From Angiostrongylus vasorum (taxonomy: Eukaryota; Nematoda; Chromadorea; Rhabditida; Metastrongylidae), in assembly GCA_018806985.1 (NCBI GenBank), contig JADANN010000438.1:1627501-1691500 (forward strand): a stretch of 64,000 nt of DNA. The letters run 5' to 3'. Below, in pieces: positions 23,721-35,093 of the stretch. Position 1 is the stretch's first letter; each line of letters starts with the position of its first letter. Made by a program: the position numbers and the translations under genes. The notes beneath the pieces were generated by a model. The model had not been told where the DNA came from, searched no databases, and was given only the letters and a program-made list of their open reading frames with translations.

Positions 23721-24319
23721 GAAGGTTCAGCTGTTTTTTTCCCAGCCCTTTTGCGATTCATTCTTCTTAAGCCTTATTGGGATGGTGAGAAAATGTCTCA
23801 TCGAATAAACTAAACATCTTTGCGATCTTTTCTGAAATTGAAGACAGCACGAACCGCCGCCAAAAAAAGTCGGCCAAGGTAAGAAAAAACACTTCGTAGT
23901 AATCTCGTCTCGGCTCATTAGGAAGAAATGATTGTGGTAAACCGAAAAATTAAGGGAAAAAAAAGCGAAAAGAAAGATGAATGGACTAATTCTCAAATTG
24001 TTATGCGCATTGATTCAGTCATTCTGTATGAAACTTAAGTATTCTAAAGAAGACAACCGGAACAAGGAAAAAGCGATGACTTCAAAAAAAAATAAGAATG
24101 GAAGCATGAAGAAGAAGAATAGAAAAAAAGAAAAAAAGTAGGAGGAAAGAAATAAAGAGGAACGTAGGAGGAAGAATGAGAGTTTGCAGCGAAAAGTGAG
24201 TAGAGTTTTCGAACGTCTATCGAACAAAAAAAAGATAGAAGTTTTTCTACGGCTCAAAGATGTTCTCGAAATCCAAATCATCTAATATTTGCAAATAGAG
24301 ATTACATCTCTGTAGTAGG
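23721..24319. other. No gene; purine-rich tract
   Basis: Non-coding. About 24080-24200 is strongly purine-rich on the plus strand (runs of A and G), giving a false Phe/Ser/Leu-rich minus frame. Confidence 0.45.
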
Positions 24320-24545
24320 TATTCAACCACAATGATGCTGATATATTCGCAAAATTCCAGAGCGCAGATCAATCCCATTGATGGGTGATTTCTGATGGCA
24401 CTGATCGACAGAACTACCTGAGGGAGAAGCAAAAAAAAGGACCCGCATGGTGTGGTGGTGAACACGTTTGCCCCCCGGAAAGGGTAATAGCGCGATCGTT
24501 CCCCACCGCAGTTTTGCAAATGTCTCAGCATCATTGTTCAACTAC
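24320..24545. mobile_element. Rep-B foldback repeat, copy 4
   Basis: Left remnant (AATGATGCTGATATATTCGC), an inverted central block (CCCATTGATGGGTGATTTCT), and a plus-oriented arm with GCATGGTGTGGTGGTGAACA, GATCGTTCCCCACCGC and TTGCAAATGTCTCAGCATCA. Confidence 0.65.
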
Positions 24546-24654
24546 AATACGTTGACTTAAAAAAACTGTAATAGCGAGTAAATAAAAAGTTAACATTATA
24601 GTAGGTATTGTCATTCAATTATATTTCATAATTGAAGGGAAACATATTGTAGCA

Positions 24655-24860
24655 CAGTAGTTAGAGGTGCCCTGGAGTACATATATGGTCACTGGGTCAA
24701 CCCCGTAGCCCAGCTATGAAGCCCCAATCAATCCGGGATCAGAAAAATGTACTAGACTGTTCTATGTGGATAAAAGCACTGGCCGACGCATCAGATGGTT
24801 CCCGCAAAGCACTCTATAAGTCGAGTATCATTTATACTCTGATTTATGGAGTCACATGAG
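24655..24860 (+). mobile_element. Rep-E: lone tRNA-like SINE candidate
   Basis: TAGCACAGTAGTTAGAGGTG resembles an A-box and GGGTCAACCCCG a B-box about 45 bp later. A diverged form of the Rep-A/C central domain follows (GGGATCAGAAAAATGTACTA, AAAGCACTGGCCGACGCATC). Only one copy is seen. Confidence 0.45.
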
Positions 24861-24959
24861 TCGTGTATCCTTATAGGATTGCTCAAGGTTTTATCATTCA
24901 GAATTTATTTCAGAGAAACTTAGGCGAAAGGAACTAAGCGATAAGAGCTCCGTAATTTC

Positions 24960-25440
24960 AATCCGTTGCGATCCGGATGAAATACGATTAGAACTCACTT
25001 TCCTCGCATAGGAATCCAAAAACACTACTGCGTAAAACTCTTGAAATGTTCCAGATAAATTCCAAAAAATCTAAAAATAAACTGTAAGAAGGAGTGCCTT
25101 GTGATCAGATGTGGCCATGAGCCATTCCTCAGCTGATTTCTTGACCTGACCCAGGCGCATTCTTCACATATGTAAGACGCTGTGCGGCTGGTACACACCA
25201 AATAACTAGAAGACCTACAAAGAACAAAACATCGAGTGTTAAAAGAAAGTTGTTTATTACGCGAATAAAAAACCTATGTATCAAGTTTTGCCTGTTGAGG
25301 TTATAAAAGTGTTCCACTAGGTAGATTGAGTGTCAATTTGACCCGTCAAAGGTCTGAAGAAGGCTAAACCGCAGAAACGTCTGGTGTTGTGATTGAATAA
25401 ATGCTCTAGTAACATCCTCGTGTTTGCTCATCAGATGAAC
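24960..25440 (+). mobile_element. Decayed PLE, endonuclease tail plus hammerhead
   Basis: A corrupted endonuclease C-terminus is visible (about 25010-25105; the DNA compares with the LEAFWINSKNP region of PLE1), then a hammerhead relic at 25354-25381. Both core strands CTGAAGA and GAAACGTC are present, but stem II is weak and the first stem I pair is lost. AATAAATGCTCTAGTAACAT follows. Confidence 0.5.
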
Positions 25441-28400
25441 AACGAAATGTCAATAGTTGACCTTCAAAAACGATCGATAGGCATTCCAACAATTCAATGA
25501 CCGGGGTGACGTTCATTACGAACAGAGTCGAACTGCGAGAGCTTCCGTCATCGGAACCACGCAACTTGACGGAGTTGATGAGCTGTAGCGACTGAAGTCA
25601 AGGAGAAAGTAAGTGATCAGAGTGGCTGCAAAGCAGTTCCATGAATTCCAAGGACTACAGGCAGTAGCTAAACTGGTCACCTATCTATTTAGTACTATAA
25701 AAAATACTTAGTAAAAAAAAGTAAAAAGTAAAAAAAGCAAAAAATGCAAAAAAAATAAAAACATTTGTTGCTGTGCAAAATTTTCGCAACACAAATAAAG
25801 TAATGATTTCGATTCGAATCAATCGAAATTTATATTGATGTTTAAGAAAACAGAAATTTTCCTGTGAAAAAAACGATCGTCTCGTTGTTTGATTGAGATT
25901 TTCGACGAGACATTAAAAAATCTTCTAAATAGAGCTGCTGCATTCTCTCTCGATGAGGAACTGAACTCTCGGATGATTAGAGAAACTGCTGTGAATGAAA
26001 ATGACTGGATGAAACTAGAAGTGGTCCAATAAATGGCACTAAATTTTCCTTGATTTTTTTTTGTAAAACGAATTCGTTTCATTTAATCAGAGCGAATTTA
26101 TAAACTAAAAACGGCAGCCCACGACATGGTCCGTAGAGCAATAACTGCTTAGCTTTATTCAAAATGGAGCATGAATGGAGTGATTAGAGCAATAATTCCT
26201 AAGAGTGACGTTGTTGTCAACGGATTAAAAGATCAAAATAAACACTACTTTAGCAAGAAATTTCACCGAGGATGAAATGGTCGATAATCACGAATGCCAG
26301 CTGGCTGTCGGCTGTTCGTCTAGTCACGGTGGCCGTTGTTGAACTTATAGGACTGAATAAACGGACCACGATAACTATGAAGCCGTAGGTTCAGATCAAC
26401 CGATTCCAGTACTCAATCGTTGGCTTGGCGGTGCCGTCGTCGCCGAGACACACCCATTTCGAACCATACCCTTTCCCACACATCCAACGACAGACTCCAT
26501 CGATTCCGAGCAAATTGAATGCAGGTGTTTTTCCTTAGTATTCGACTGGTATTTGAGTCTCAGATCGTCCAACTTTAGCAGTTATGACTTAGGTAGAAAA
26601 CTGATTTTTGAAAGAATGAATGCTGAGTTGTAGAGAAATTCTGTCGTTATTCATCTAAGAAATGATCATTTGCTAACCCCTTATCTATAACTGTCAAGAT
26701 CACCATAAATTTCCACGAACCCAGCAACGGACGAAACCCAGAATGCTGTCGAATACAGAAAAAATCTATTGTGAGAAGACATTAGAGAGGAGAAAAAAAA
26801 ATCCACTGGGACACTTATGACTGCAGAGTCATGAAATGGCAGAACTGGAGAAATAAAAATGTTGTAAAAAAAAGTCTGACTTTCAAATTAACTTTCAGAG
26901 CCTAGGAAATAGATAAAAAACCAGGGATTGTTGTATCGATGAGGAGTTATAGTCCTCAATTCAAAGCACTTTCCTAACGAAACTGGAATTCTTGTTCAGC
27001 CACTTATAGCGTTGGTGAAGTGTCAACAAAGAGTTCGCTTTTGTATTGGTTCTATTTACAAACACTTTTTAACACCTCACTATTAAGGAAGCTATATTAC
27101 TGATCTTGACAAGAATTCCACAGGTGTTCCTTATGATTTTAATATACCTTTTTACAGTCACTTTGTATCTCAACAAATGGCTCATTTTAATACCTCGAAC
27201 ACATACAAAAAACTTTTTTCCCATTTATTGGTTGTCTGGTAACCGTCGTCCGTTAAGGTGGTTGGGTTCGTCGATTGGTTCAGTTACGAATTGACAAGCT
27301 GCCATTGTCTCTGTTGATTTAGTAAATGGTGGTCAACCTTAGTTTATTCTAGAACCTGGGTTAGCTGTAGTGAACATCTTTCCGTCTTGAGTATATACAG
27401 TCGGCTTTCCTTTTGAAACGAGAGGATGTAGATTGCTTTACGAGGAAAAATTCTTTCAAGAGGACAGCGACGCTTACCGCTAGTAATTCAAAAAATGTCA
27501 AATACCAGTGAGCAGACCAAAGTTGCGTCACTCTTACTGTGAGAAAGTCATTAAAGAGAAAAAAAAGGCAGATTAACAGGTTTTACGTATCACAGAAGCT
27601 ACGAGGTTTTTAAAAGCAGAGAAAGGTAAGTGCGTGATGAAGTGGAAGATGACTGTCGATCTACGACAGATCGTCGCAAATTAAACGACAGATGAATTCG
27701 CCGAGGCTCTCTATATGAACCAGTTGCCTGTAAGTCAAAAATCATGACAAATTAGTGACAGAATGAAAAATTGTCGTCACTGAACGAGAAAGTCGTCTTC
27801 GGAATTATCTTACAACGTACAACGTAGAACTTTGACTTTTGAATCCGACGAGACGATAGCAATATAGAGGAATTCCTAACAGCATATCGACTAGTGGCTA
27901 TGAGAAATGCACTGTACCAGTGCAAATGGACCTAGAGAAGATAGAAACTGAAATATTGTAAGAAGGTGAAAAAAATGTAAGGAAAAAAGATCAAAGATAC
28001 CTGAAAAATCTTCTTAGTTACTACCTTACTAAACCTGAAAGGACACAATGAACTGTGCGGTACTGTAAGAGGACTATTCTCCACCGAAACAGACAACTAC
28101 ATGATCACCCATTTTATCCCGAAAAACAGTTAATATGCATAATGCTAATCCAGTAGCAGATCATTTTTTCCACTAAAGTGACAACGCAATCCACTTGGAA
28201 TTGTGAAAACGACAGAAAAAAGCCAGCAAACCCCATTGGAGTTAAAAGCAGGAATGCTTCAGACGTCAATGGGTCCTTCTGGTCGGCACTGAAGTCTGTT
28301 CCACTCAGGATAATTTATTTCATCGTGTCCCAGCACAAATCTTTGCGATATTCAGAAAAAAAACTCCGAAAGTCTTCGTTGCCTCAGAACCAGCTACTTT

Positions 28401-28553
28401 CAGTCTTCCGTTGGTGTCTATTTGCTGACTAAATAACGACAAAAGCGCAATGAAAGCGCTTCGGACAAAAGAAGACGTTGTCAGCATTTATTTTGAAAAG
28501 GTCTTGATGCTGTCGAAAGAGAAACAAAATGACCAAGTCTTCTTGAATTCTAC
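25441..28553. other. Long stretch without a recognised gene
   Basis: Non-coding AT-rich sequence. A GTAAGTG donor at 27624 follows a short open stretch that could be an exon, but the upstream acceptor is poor and I do not call it. No window repeat family is seen here, making this the longest repeat-free interval in the window. Confidence 0.4.
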
Positions 28554-28565
28554 TGTTTATAGTAA

Positions 28566-28839
28566 AAAGAATAAAGCTCTCGGCGTTGATCAATCCCTGA
28601 GGGATGCGCCATGCATTCGACTTCATTAATATCATTGGAGGTGATTGAATGCATATCTGGCCTTGACAATGACTCACAGTGGCCTACCGATGTATCGAGC
28701 CAGTGCTGCTATCATTTCAGACAAGTCTGGTACCAATTTGCCGACCCCGGAGGGATGGATGGCTTGGTGGGCCATGGATACTTGGATCGATTCCACGTGT
28801 GTGTCACCTCCAACCACTGCGCCACATGCGCCCTTTCAT
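28566..28839 (-). mobile_element. Rep-A SINE, copy 5, with TSD
   Basis: Perfect 12-bp TSDs TGTTTATAGTAA at 28554-28565 and 28840-28851. Minus-strand copy with tail AAGCTCTCGGCGTTGATCAA at the left. The tRNA-like head is shortened by a small deletion that removes part of the B-box region (about 28795-28815). Confidence 0.9.
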
Positions 28840-28851
28840 TGTTTATAGTAA

Positions 28852-29467
28852 TAATGCTAAACGGAATAGACTAGGAGTGTCAACACAGCTTTTTTTAAAG
28901 TAATTTATTTCATTGTAATTTCCATCACAGTACGGAAATTACTAGTGGTTTATGGAACCCCACTAAAATGCTGCCGGCAAGATGTTTAGGATCGAATTCA
29001 GTGAGTTAAGGTCTCGTTACAAAATCAAAGAGTGAAACTTTTTTGCTGGTTATTTCCTCCAACTTTCTACACTAGCGACTTCTCTAGCCTTTGAACGGAT
29101 GAAAGGGAGTCGAAAGTTCATAACCAGAAAGTGCGACAGAGTAAGTAACCAGCTGACCGACATCCGTCGATTTCTGAGGTCAAGAAGGTTGCGGATGAAG
29201 TGAAAGGCGGCTTATTCGATTCGCCTATGGAATGTGCTGAGACAGGAAAAACCACCAAACATCACAGTTGAAAAAAAGGTTGAAAAAACACAAAATATAC
29301 CACCTTTTAAAAATAGTTTTAAAAATTATTCCAACTACTCGACATCTATGATTTCCTTGCACAACAGAAAAGACGTGACAAGAAGAAGATATACGTGTCA
29401 AAACATTGGCGGGAAACAATATTTTAATTTTTTTATTTTATTTCATAATTTTAAAAGCGACCGCCTT
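28852..29467. other. No gene recognised
   Basis: Non-coding. Open frames on both strands at 29225-29488 overlap and lack motifs. Confidence 0.4.
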
Positions 29468-29855
29468 TTAACCTCAGTAGTAAAGTAATCAACATGTGTT
29501 TATAATGCTAAGCTTACATGATGTTGACAATGATGTTTGTTCGGCTAACGTTTCAGCGATTTCATCTTCATTAGAACTCAGATGATCCGAGTAATTGGCA
29601 ACAACAACCACGTTGTATAAAAAGAGCATCGCCGAGTGAGCATGCCTCAATCGAGAGAGATGCTCCACTGATAAAGATCCAGTTCGATGCCCGACGAAGA
29701 CGCCACCTCCAGAACACGAACAAGTGTGGACCATCGACTCGGATCGTCGGCTTTGCTGAAGACAAAACAGTCGAAGCGTTAGCCGAGTAAACATCTACGT
29801 CAACCTCGTGTAACTTCAACATTATAAACACTTGTTAATTTTACTACCGATTAAC
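29468..29855. mobile_element. Palindromic element with two inverted hammerhead relics
   Basis: The left arm (from about 29468, GTAGTAAAGTAATCAACATG...TGTTTATAATG) is the inverted counterpart of the right arm (to about 29855, CATTATAAACACTTGTTAAT...TTTACTACCG). Each arm carries a hammerhead-like core facing opposite ways: minus at about 29543-29578 and plus at about 29752-29790. The centre holds no RT or endonuclease. Related one-arm copies occur at 12818-12922, 20935-21190, 30055-30135, 33545-33630 and 36728-36850. Both hammerheads carry core mutations. Confidence 0.7.
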
Positions 29856-30054
29856 GCTACTACTGATGCTTTACAACCCATGTTCCATTAATGGAGCAAT
29901 TCTACAGTCCAAAAACTTAGGGATAGAATGTTACTCCACCCCCTTTTTCGCATTTACAGCTTCACAATTTCAAATAAGCGTTTTCTTTTTTGGAATGGAA
30001 CTTCCCCAGAACACTGGATGCAAATCAACATCTGTTGAAATTTCTGAGCTCACA

Positions 30055-30135
30055 CGAGCTTGATAAACTAGTTTTATTTGGCCAACGTTTCGACGTCTTC
30101 CTCTTCATCAGCGACAATTATCCGAGTGTAAGGTA
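30055..30135 (-). mobile_element. HHR-palindrome family, single arm
   Basis: CACGAGCTTGATAAACTAGT, then the minus-strand core CTGATGA (30105-30111) and GAAACGTT (30084-30091). Both core strands are intact, but stem II has a mismatch (GAGG/CGTC) and stem I is poor. AAATCAACATCTG (30008-30020) and CAGATGTTGATT (30141-30152) flank it as an inverted pair. Confidence 0.55.
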
Positions 30136-30155
30136 AACAATCTAAGCAGATGTTG

Positions 30156-31240
30156 ATTAATTTACCATCGAGGTTAAATGTGATCGGTTTGAAAATTACT
30201 GAATGCGAAGTATCGAGAATTTCCCGTGTAAACACGACAATCGCAAAAACCAGTCACACCGGTAAACGTCACCGCGTTTCGTTGAAGAGAATCTCGATTA
30301 TTTGGCCGCTTTGGTGTTCCAAAGACGATCCTTGAGGAAGAAAAAAATAGCGAAAACATATGTCCCATGGGCTCCAGGGAATCAGAATTTTATCTTGGTA
30401 CTAGTTGGCATCTGACAGGCAAGGACCTAGAAGTTCCAATCGTTTTTTTCCAGTTAACAAACTCCACTGTGAGCTGATAAATAGTAGTTTAAAATCAAAA
30501 CATACCACTATTTTCGCAACATGTGACTTCACACGTCAGATTACCAAGCATGAGCGTAGCTATGTTATGGCAGAGCTCGGGTTAATCGAGGATAACTTCT
30601 CCTAAGAAAGACCATCAGTGAGGAGCCCACACCTAATGTATGATGATAATTCTGTTCGTCAATGAAGGACGGGTATGCACTGAAATCGGCCACAACGAAA
30701 AATGGAGTCTTCGCCTCTCGCCATTCAATTTTAAATAAAGGAATTAGATGCAACAGAGCTGACACATAATCCTGAGCTTCAGTGGATTTCTTTCGAAAAC
30801 TGAAATTCACCATCGAACTCAAAAATGGAACTACATCAACTAACTCTCGCGAAAACCTCATACTCGTTGCAAAACATGGTATGTCCTACCTTTTATACCT
30901 TTTCTGTCTAATTGGCAAGACACGATGTACTAGAACTTCTTAGAAAATTTGTGAGATGACTCCCTTATTGGTAACTTCCGAATAACCGGTTGAAAAAAAT
31001 GTAAAACTCTCCGTATTTGTCCCCATTGAGCAAAAATATCTCATAATGAAACACTTTTTTCCACTACAGAAGGCTTCTGCTCCAGAAAAAAAAGAAACAG
31101 TAAAAAAACCTGGAATATGAACACCTTTGCACACATATAAGAGACCTATAAAATCTACCGTGCTTTCATTTACGCCCAGTTTCCAAAGCTCCTAAACTGT
31201 CGTCTTATTTTTTCTATTCTTTATTCTATTTTGTTTTATT
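30156..31240. other. No gene recognised
   Basis: Non-coding. The open frames at 30405-30605 and 30565-30861 lack motifs and splice context. Confidence 0.4.
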
Positions 31241-31566
31241 TTATATGACCCGTCTTCACTTTTATTGTGCAGATCCCAGCACTTCTCACACTCTATTCGT
31301 TTCCTCGCATCCGCTGTCCACGAAGATCTTCCAACTTCTACGTGTGGCTTCGGTTGTTGCTTGAGGATTTTCATTTCATCTTGAATGTCGTAGAATGCTG
31401 ATCAAGCAATTCTTCCTGGGATCTTGGGATAGCCGAGCTCGAGCGTTCCCAATTAGAATGCAGAGTGATTTTTCTCCAAGACAAGTCCGGTACCAATTTT
31501 TCCGAGCCTGGAGGTATGAGAGGCTTGGCTTGCCCGATGCAGAATCGAACTAGCACCATATTCGCC
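31241..31566 (-). mobile_element. Rep-C tRNA-derived SINE, copy 2
   Basis: Collinear with 21436-21791. It contains CAGATCCCAGCACTTCTCAC, GAAGATCTTCCAACTTCTAC and the shared domain GACAAGTCCGGTACCAATTT, and ends near a reversed B-box-like GCAGAATCGAACTAGC. The A-box end is eroded. Confidence 0.75.
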
Positions 31567-31705
31567 TCTGTCGTAATATCCTGCCGTCTTATTAGGTTTT
31601 AAAAGCTAGTCTTAGAAAGTTCCGTGTCAGAAAGTTAGCTAATCCAGCATGGCTTGCTAGGTTTTCGAGTATATCAACGAGGATATCAACAGTTTATCTA
31701 ATAAA

Positions 31706-32090
31706 GAGCGGGTAGCGCAGTGGTACTGACAACCTCAATTTCGCGGACGACCCAACCTATTCAAGCCAAGGTTCGACCCCGCTCCTGGTCCACCAGGTCT
31801 CTCACTCTTCCAGGGTTGGAGAATTTGTGTCAGACTTGTCTGAGACCAAGCGACTTCCTCCAATCGACTTGGAATCGTCCTAGCATAACTATGTCAAGAT
31901 TGCAGGAAGAATTGACTTCACTAGCACTCAACAACATTCGTGAAGAAGAAAAAAATCCTCTCACAGTAGTCAAACCCATACGCAAAAGGTTCAGAGACCT
32001 TCGTGGATGGCGGGTGCACGAAACGAATCGATTGCAAGAAGTGCATGGATTCGCACAGCGTGATATCATGTGATGCCGGAATAAATAACA
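31706..32090 (+). mobile_element. Rep-C tRNA-derived SINE, copy 3
   Basis: Best-preserved head in the family: A-box TAGCGCAGTGGT (31713-31724) and B-box GGTTCGACCCC (31770-31780), both close to consensus. The shared domain GTGTCAGACTTGTCTGAGAC follows, and a tail with GGATGGCGGGTGCACGAAAC ends near AATAAATAAC. Non-coding; the open frame of 117 codons is incidental. Confidence 0.82.
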
Positions 32091-32106
32091 GTAAGTCTAC
32101 CCTAAC

Positions 32107-32494
32107 CTTCCAACGGTTTACCGCCTCATCGTGGCTGGGAAGTGTTCCTGGGTGTCGGACTGCAATGTACAGCTGGGGGATTCGTCCCACCGGCAGGGTC
32201 TCCCAAGCTGAAAAGGAGTCCGGCGTTTCCATCACAAAGCCTAGCTAAGAGCAAACCAATACCAGGATCCACCACCGTCATGGTATCAAAGTCACATGGT
32301 GGCAAATCTCTCTCTGATCCACAAGGGCTGCGACTGCCTGTCGTGGTGACGACCAGGGGCAGACTTTGGCCAGGCTGTCCTCGGGATTCCAGGGAACCAG
32401 AAAGACTTAACCAGCAAATCTCTAAAAAAATGGTGATTATGCTGGGGCCCGCACAACTAGCGAGGATGGGCCGTTCAAGTATCAACTAAGTATC
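32107..32494 (+). mobile_element. Rep-D retroposon, copy 4
   Basis: Flanked by similar repeats AAGTCTACCCTAAC (32093-32106) and AAGTCTATCTAAC (32495-32507). It starts CTTCCAACGGTTTACCGCCT and ends GGCCCGCACAACTAGCGAGG then AAGTATCAACTAAGTATC. The last 60 bp parallel the RTE-2 3' end. Open frames of 115-119 codons on both strands are incidental. Confidence 0.82.
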
Positions 32495-32507
32495 AAGTCT
32501 ATCTAAC

Positions 32508-33034
32508 AAATGGTCGAAAATTCTGCATAGTTTTTATAAAAATCCTTTAAAATTGAGCTAAATTATTCCCGCCACAAACACACATTGACAGACGTAGAGT
32601 AACTGTGCTATTAATCAGCTGGTGATATAGACGAGAATGCTAAACGGTCAGTGGTTTAGGTGCAAGCGGTTGTGCATTAGCTGGCGGCCACTCACGCGAG
32701 GTGTTGTCGGTTGTCAACCAGGCAGCGGCTGAGGTCGGCGACGGAACTGCTATCAGATTAAGACTGGTTCTGACCATTGACGACTATTATGGACAAAGGA
32801 AAAAAAAGATGAAATAAAACAGATGAAATACCAGAACTATGACTATGACCAACGTAATCGATGCGATGCGATGCTTCATCCAGTTGTCTTCCCCTAGTCA
32901 TTAGTGGTTGAATCAATCTTGTATATACAGAAGAAGAAGGAGCTAATGGTCTATCACAATCAAAAAAGGGTATATCGTTTTCTTCACAAAATCTTTTCTC
33001 TTCTTCTTTCGAACTCCATTCCAACACTGACGTA
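32508..33034. other. No gene recognised
   Basis: Non-coding. Nothing identifiable. Confidence 0.4.
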
Positions 33035-33300
33035 TACTGCACAGATCCCAGCACTTCTCCCATTCTACTCGTTGTCTCGCATCCAACATCCCTGAAAGGT
33101 TTCGGATTTTTGGGAGAGAGTTCGGCTGCTGTTTGGAAATTTTCGCCATCTTCATGAACGACGTTGAATGCTGGCTAAGTTCTCAGTTCTCCCAGGAATC
33201 CTGTGATAGCCGTACAAGGTGCTCCCACGTGGATATGAGGAATTGGGTCGGTCCCAGAAAAGGCTGCTACAAATCTTACGACACCGAAAGGATGGATGGC
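33035..33300 (-). mobile_element. Rep-C SINE, copy 4 (head missing)
   Basis: The tail half matches copies 1 and 2 (CAGATCCCAGCACTTCTCCC, GTTGAATGCTGGCTAAGTTC). The A- and B-box region is absent or unrecognisable. Confidence 0.6.
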
Positions 33301-33544
33301 TCGGAAGGAGGGCAACCCAGTGCTCGGATAGGTTCACTCCTAAGTGTAATGAACGGAAATCAGCCTAATAAGAGCTATAAGTCGTCATTTAAACGGAAAC
33401 CGATCAACAACAATAAGCGGCAATCGATCAACATCCGTCCTGTGTAAAAGAGCACTGTTGATTGAAGTGAACTGCTCGAGAGGTGAACCTTCACGAGATT
33501 CGATTCAATGCGATTACGAACAAGCATGTGATAACCACCTATTG

Positions 33545-33630
33545 CGGATCATCGATTCAGATCAATACGGTTCCTAAAAAGACGAAGACGTCGAAAGCTT
33601 GGCCAAATAAACCTTTTTACCAACCTCGTT
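33545..33630 (+). mobile_element. HHR-palindrome family relic
   Basis: GGATCATCGATTCAGATCAA then GACGAAGACGTCGAAAG and GGCCAAATAAACC...CAACCTCG. Stem II (GACG/CGTC) is kept, but the 5' core CTGATGA and the GAAACGTT segment are corrupted. It abuts RTE-1b. Confidence 0.5.
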
Positions 33631-33635
33631 GTTGT

Positions 33636-34292
33636 CCGTGAAGAACGGATTGGTTACATATACCCCATTCACGCTCAACTTAATGAATGTCTCCGAATGC
33701 TGCAATTGCGTTTATCTAGCTCGGGAAATCAACATGCCGAGCGACTTAGCTCCAGAGTTGAACAGCAGGAAACGAGCGGCTTGGGAAGCTTTCAAAGAGC
33801 ATCGGGGATGTAGTGAAAAGAACAAAGAACATTCGAATCCGTGCCCACGTTTTCGACTCCACGATATTTCCTGCTTTAAAGAATGCGTCAGAAACCTGGT
33901 CGCTACGTAAGCAGGATGAAAGACCACTCAGCGTTATTGAACACTCAGTCGAAAAGACGATATTAGGAGTATCGTGTGTCACACACATAAGGGAAGGGAT
34001 CCAAAGCTCCGATCTACGTGAACGATCAAGAACCAAAAACTTCGTTCTGTACGCCAGACTGTCGGAGAGAAGGTGGGCTGGACACGTAATGAGCGTGAAC
34101 CGTCAACAGAAGGACAAGAGCCGTTGGCGATTGGATTCCTCGCGATGTCAGATGTATTGAAAGGCGACCACCGACCCCATGGTCAGAGTTCTTTCCGAAA
34201 AGTCTAGAAGAATACATGGAAAAATGGAAGATTTACTGCCGCCCGCTCGAGTCACTCGACGACCAACGAGACCACAGGCGATACAGGTGATC
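33636..34292 (+). pseudogene. RTE-1b: 5'-truncated RTE-type retrotransposon
   Basis: C-terminal part of an RTE polyprotein, downstream of the RT palm. It aligns with 39358-40060 of RTE-1a. Recognisable pieces: NGLVTYTPFTLN, a corrupted VYLGREIN, SRKRAAWEAFK, ETWSLRKQDERPLSVIEHSVEKT and RRWAGHVMSVNRQQKD, in shifting frames. No palm motifs are present, as expected for target-primed integration that stopped early. The 3' end is near CACAGGCGATACAGGTGATC. Several frameshifts make it a dead copy. Confidence 0.82.
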
Positions 34293-34802
34293 AACCCTCG
34301 CGTTGACTTAAGAATCTTAGAAGGTAAGTGGAAACAATTAACATTGAATGGCTTTTTATTTTACTTCGACATGGAAGATCTCAGTATTAGTCGGTGAACT
34401 TGGTAATTTTGTTGGAAATGTGAAATTTGGAATTGAAATTTGCATGTTGAAACTAGAGGATATTACGCGAACTTTGTGACGTTTGTTATAGAGGAGGAAG
34501 CGGTTAATGTTCATCATGTGGCTCGAATCAATGCTGACGCTTACGAGTCAAATCGTTGAAGTGTAGGTTATAATGTGGGCTACGGGTAGGGTGAGGTAAC
34601 GTAGGAATCTTTTTTTACGAGATAATAAAATCTGCTCGTCTACTTTCAGAGTCATCCCGCTGCGATGAAATCGCTCCTCCAGTTGACACAACATTTTTAA
34701 GAATTCCTTCGAAACTTTTCAACTTTCCTTTTTCTGTTAGGCTTTGAGGGTCCCTAGCAAAAAATAGCTGTGTGAATCGACGAAAGATAAGGCCCTATAA
34801 AA
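34293..34802. other. No gene recognised
   Basis: Non-coding. A GTAAGTG donor-like site at 34324 has no supported exon before it. Confidence 0.4.
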
Positions 34803-35083
34803 AGGATAAAGCTCTTGGTGGCGTTTATCGATCCATAAGGGATGCGCCGTGCATTCGACTTCACTAAGTATCGTTGGAGGTGATTGAATGCATATCTGGC
34901 CTTTACAATAACTCGCGGTGGCCTACCGATGCATCGAGCCAGTGCTGCTATCTTCACAAACAAGTCTGGTACCAATTTGCCGACCCCGGATGGATGGAAG
35001 GCTTGGTGGACCATGAGGGCGGGGATCGATTCCGCGTATGTATTGCAGGGCGCCTTTCTACCACTACGCCACACGCGCCAATT
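34803..35083 (-). mobile_element. Rep-A SINE, copy 6
   Basis: Complete minus-strand copy between near-identical repeats CCCTATAAAA (34793-34802) and CCCTACAAAA (35084-35093), differing by one base. The tRNA-like head at the right is the reverse of GGCGCGTGTGGCGTAGTGG. Confidence 0.87.
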
Positions 35084-35093
35084 CCCTACAAAA

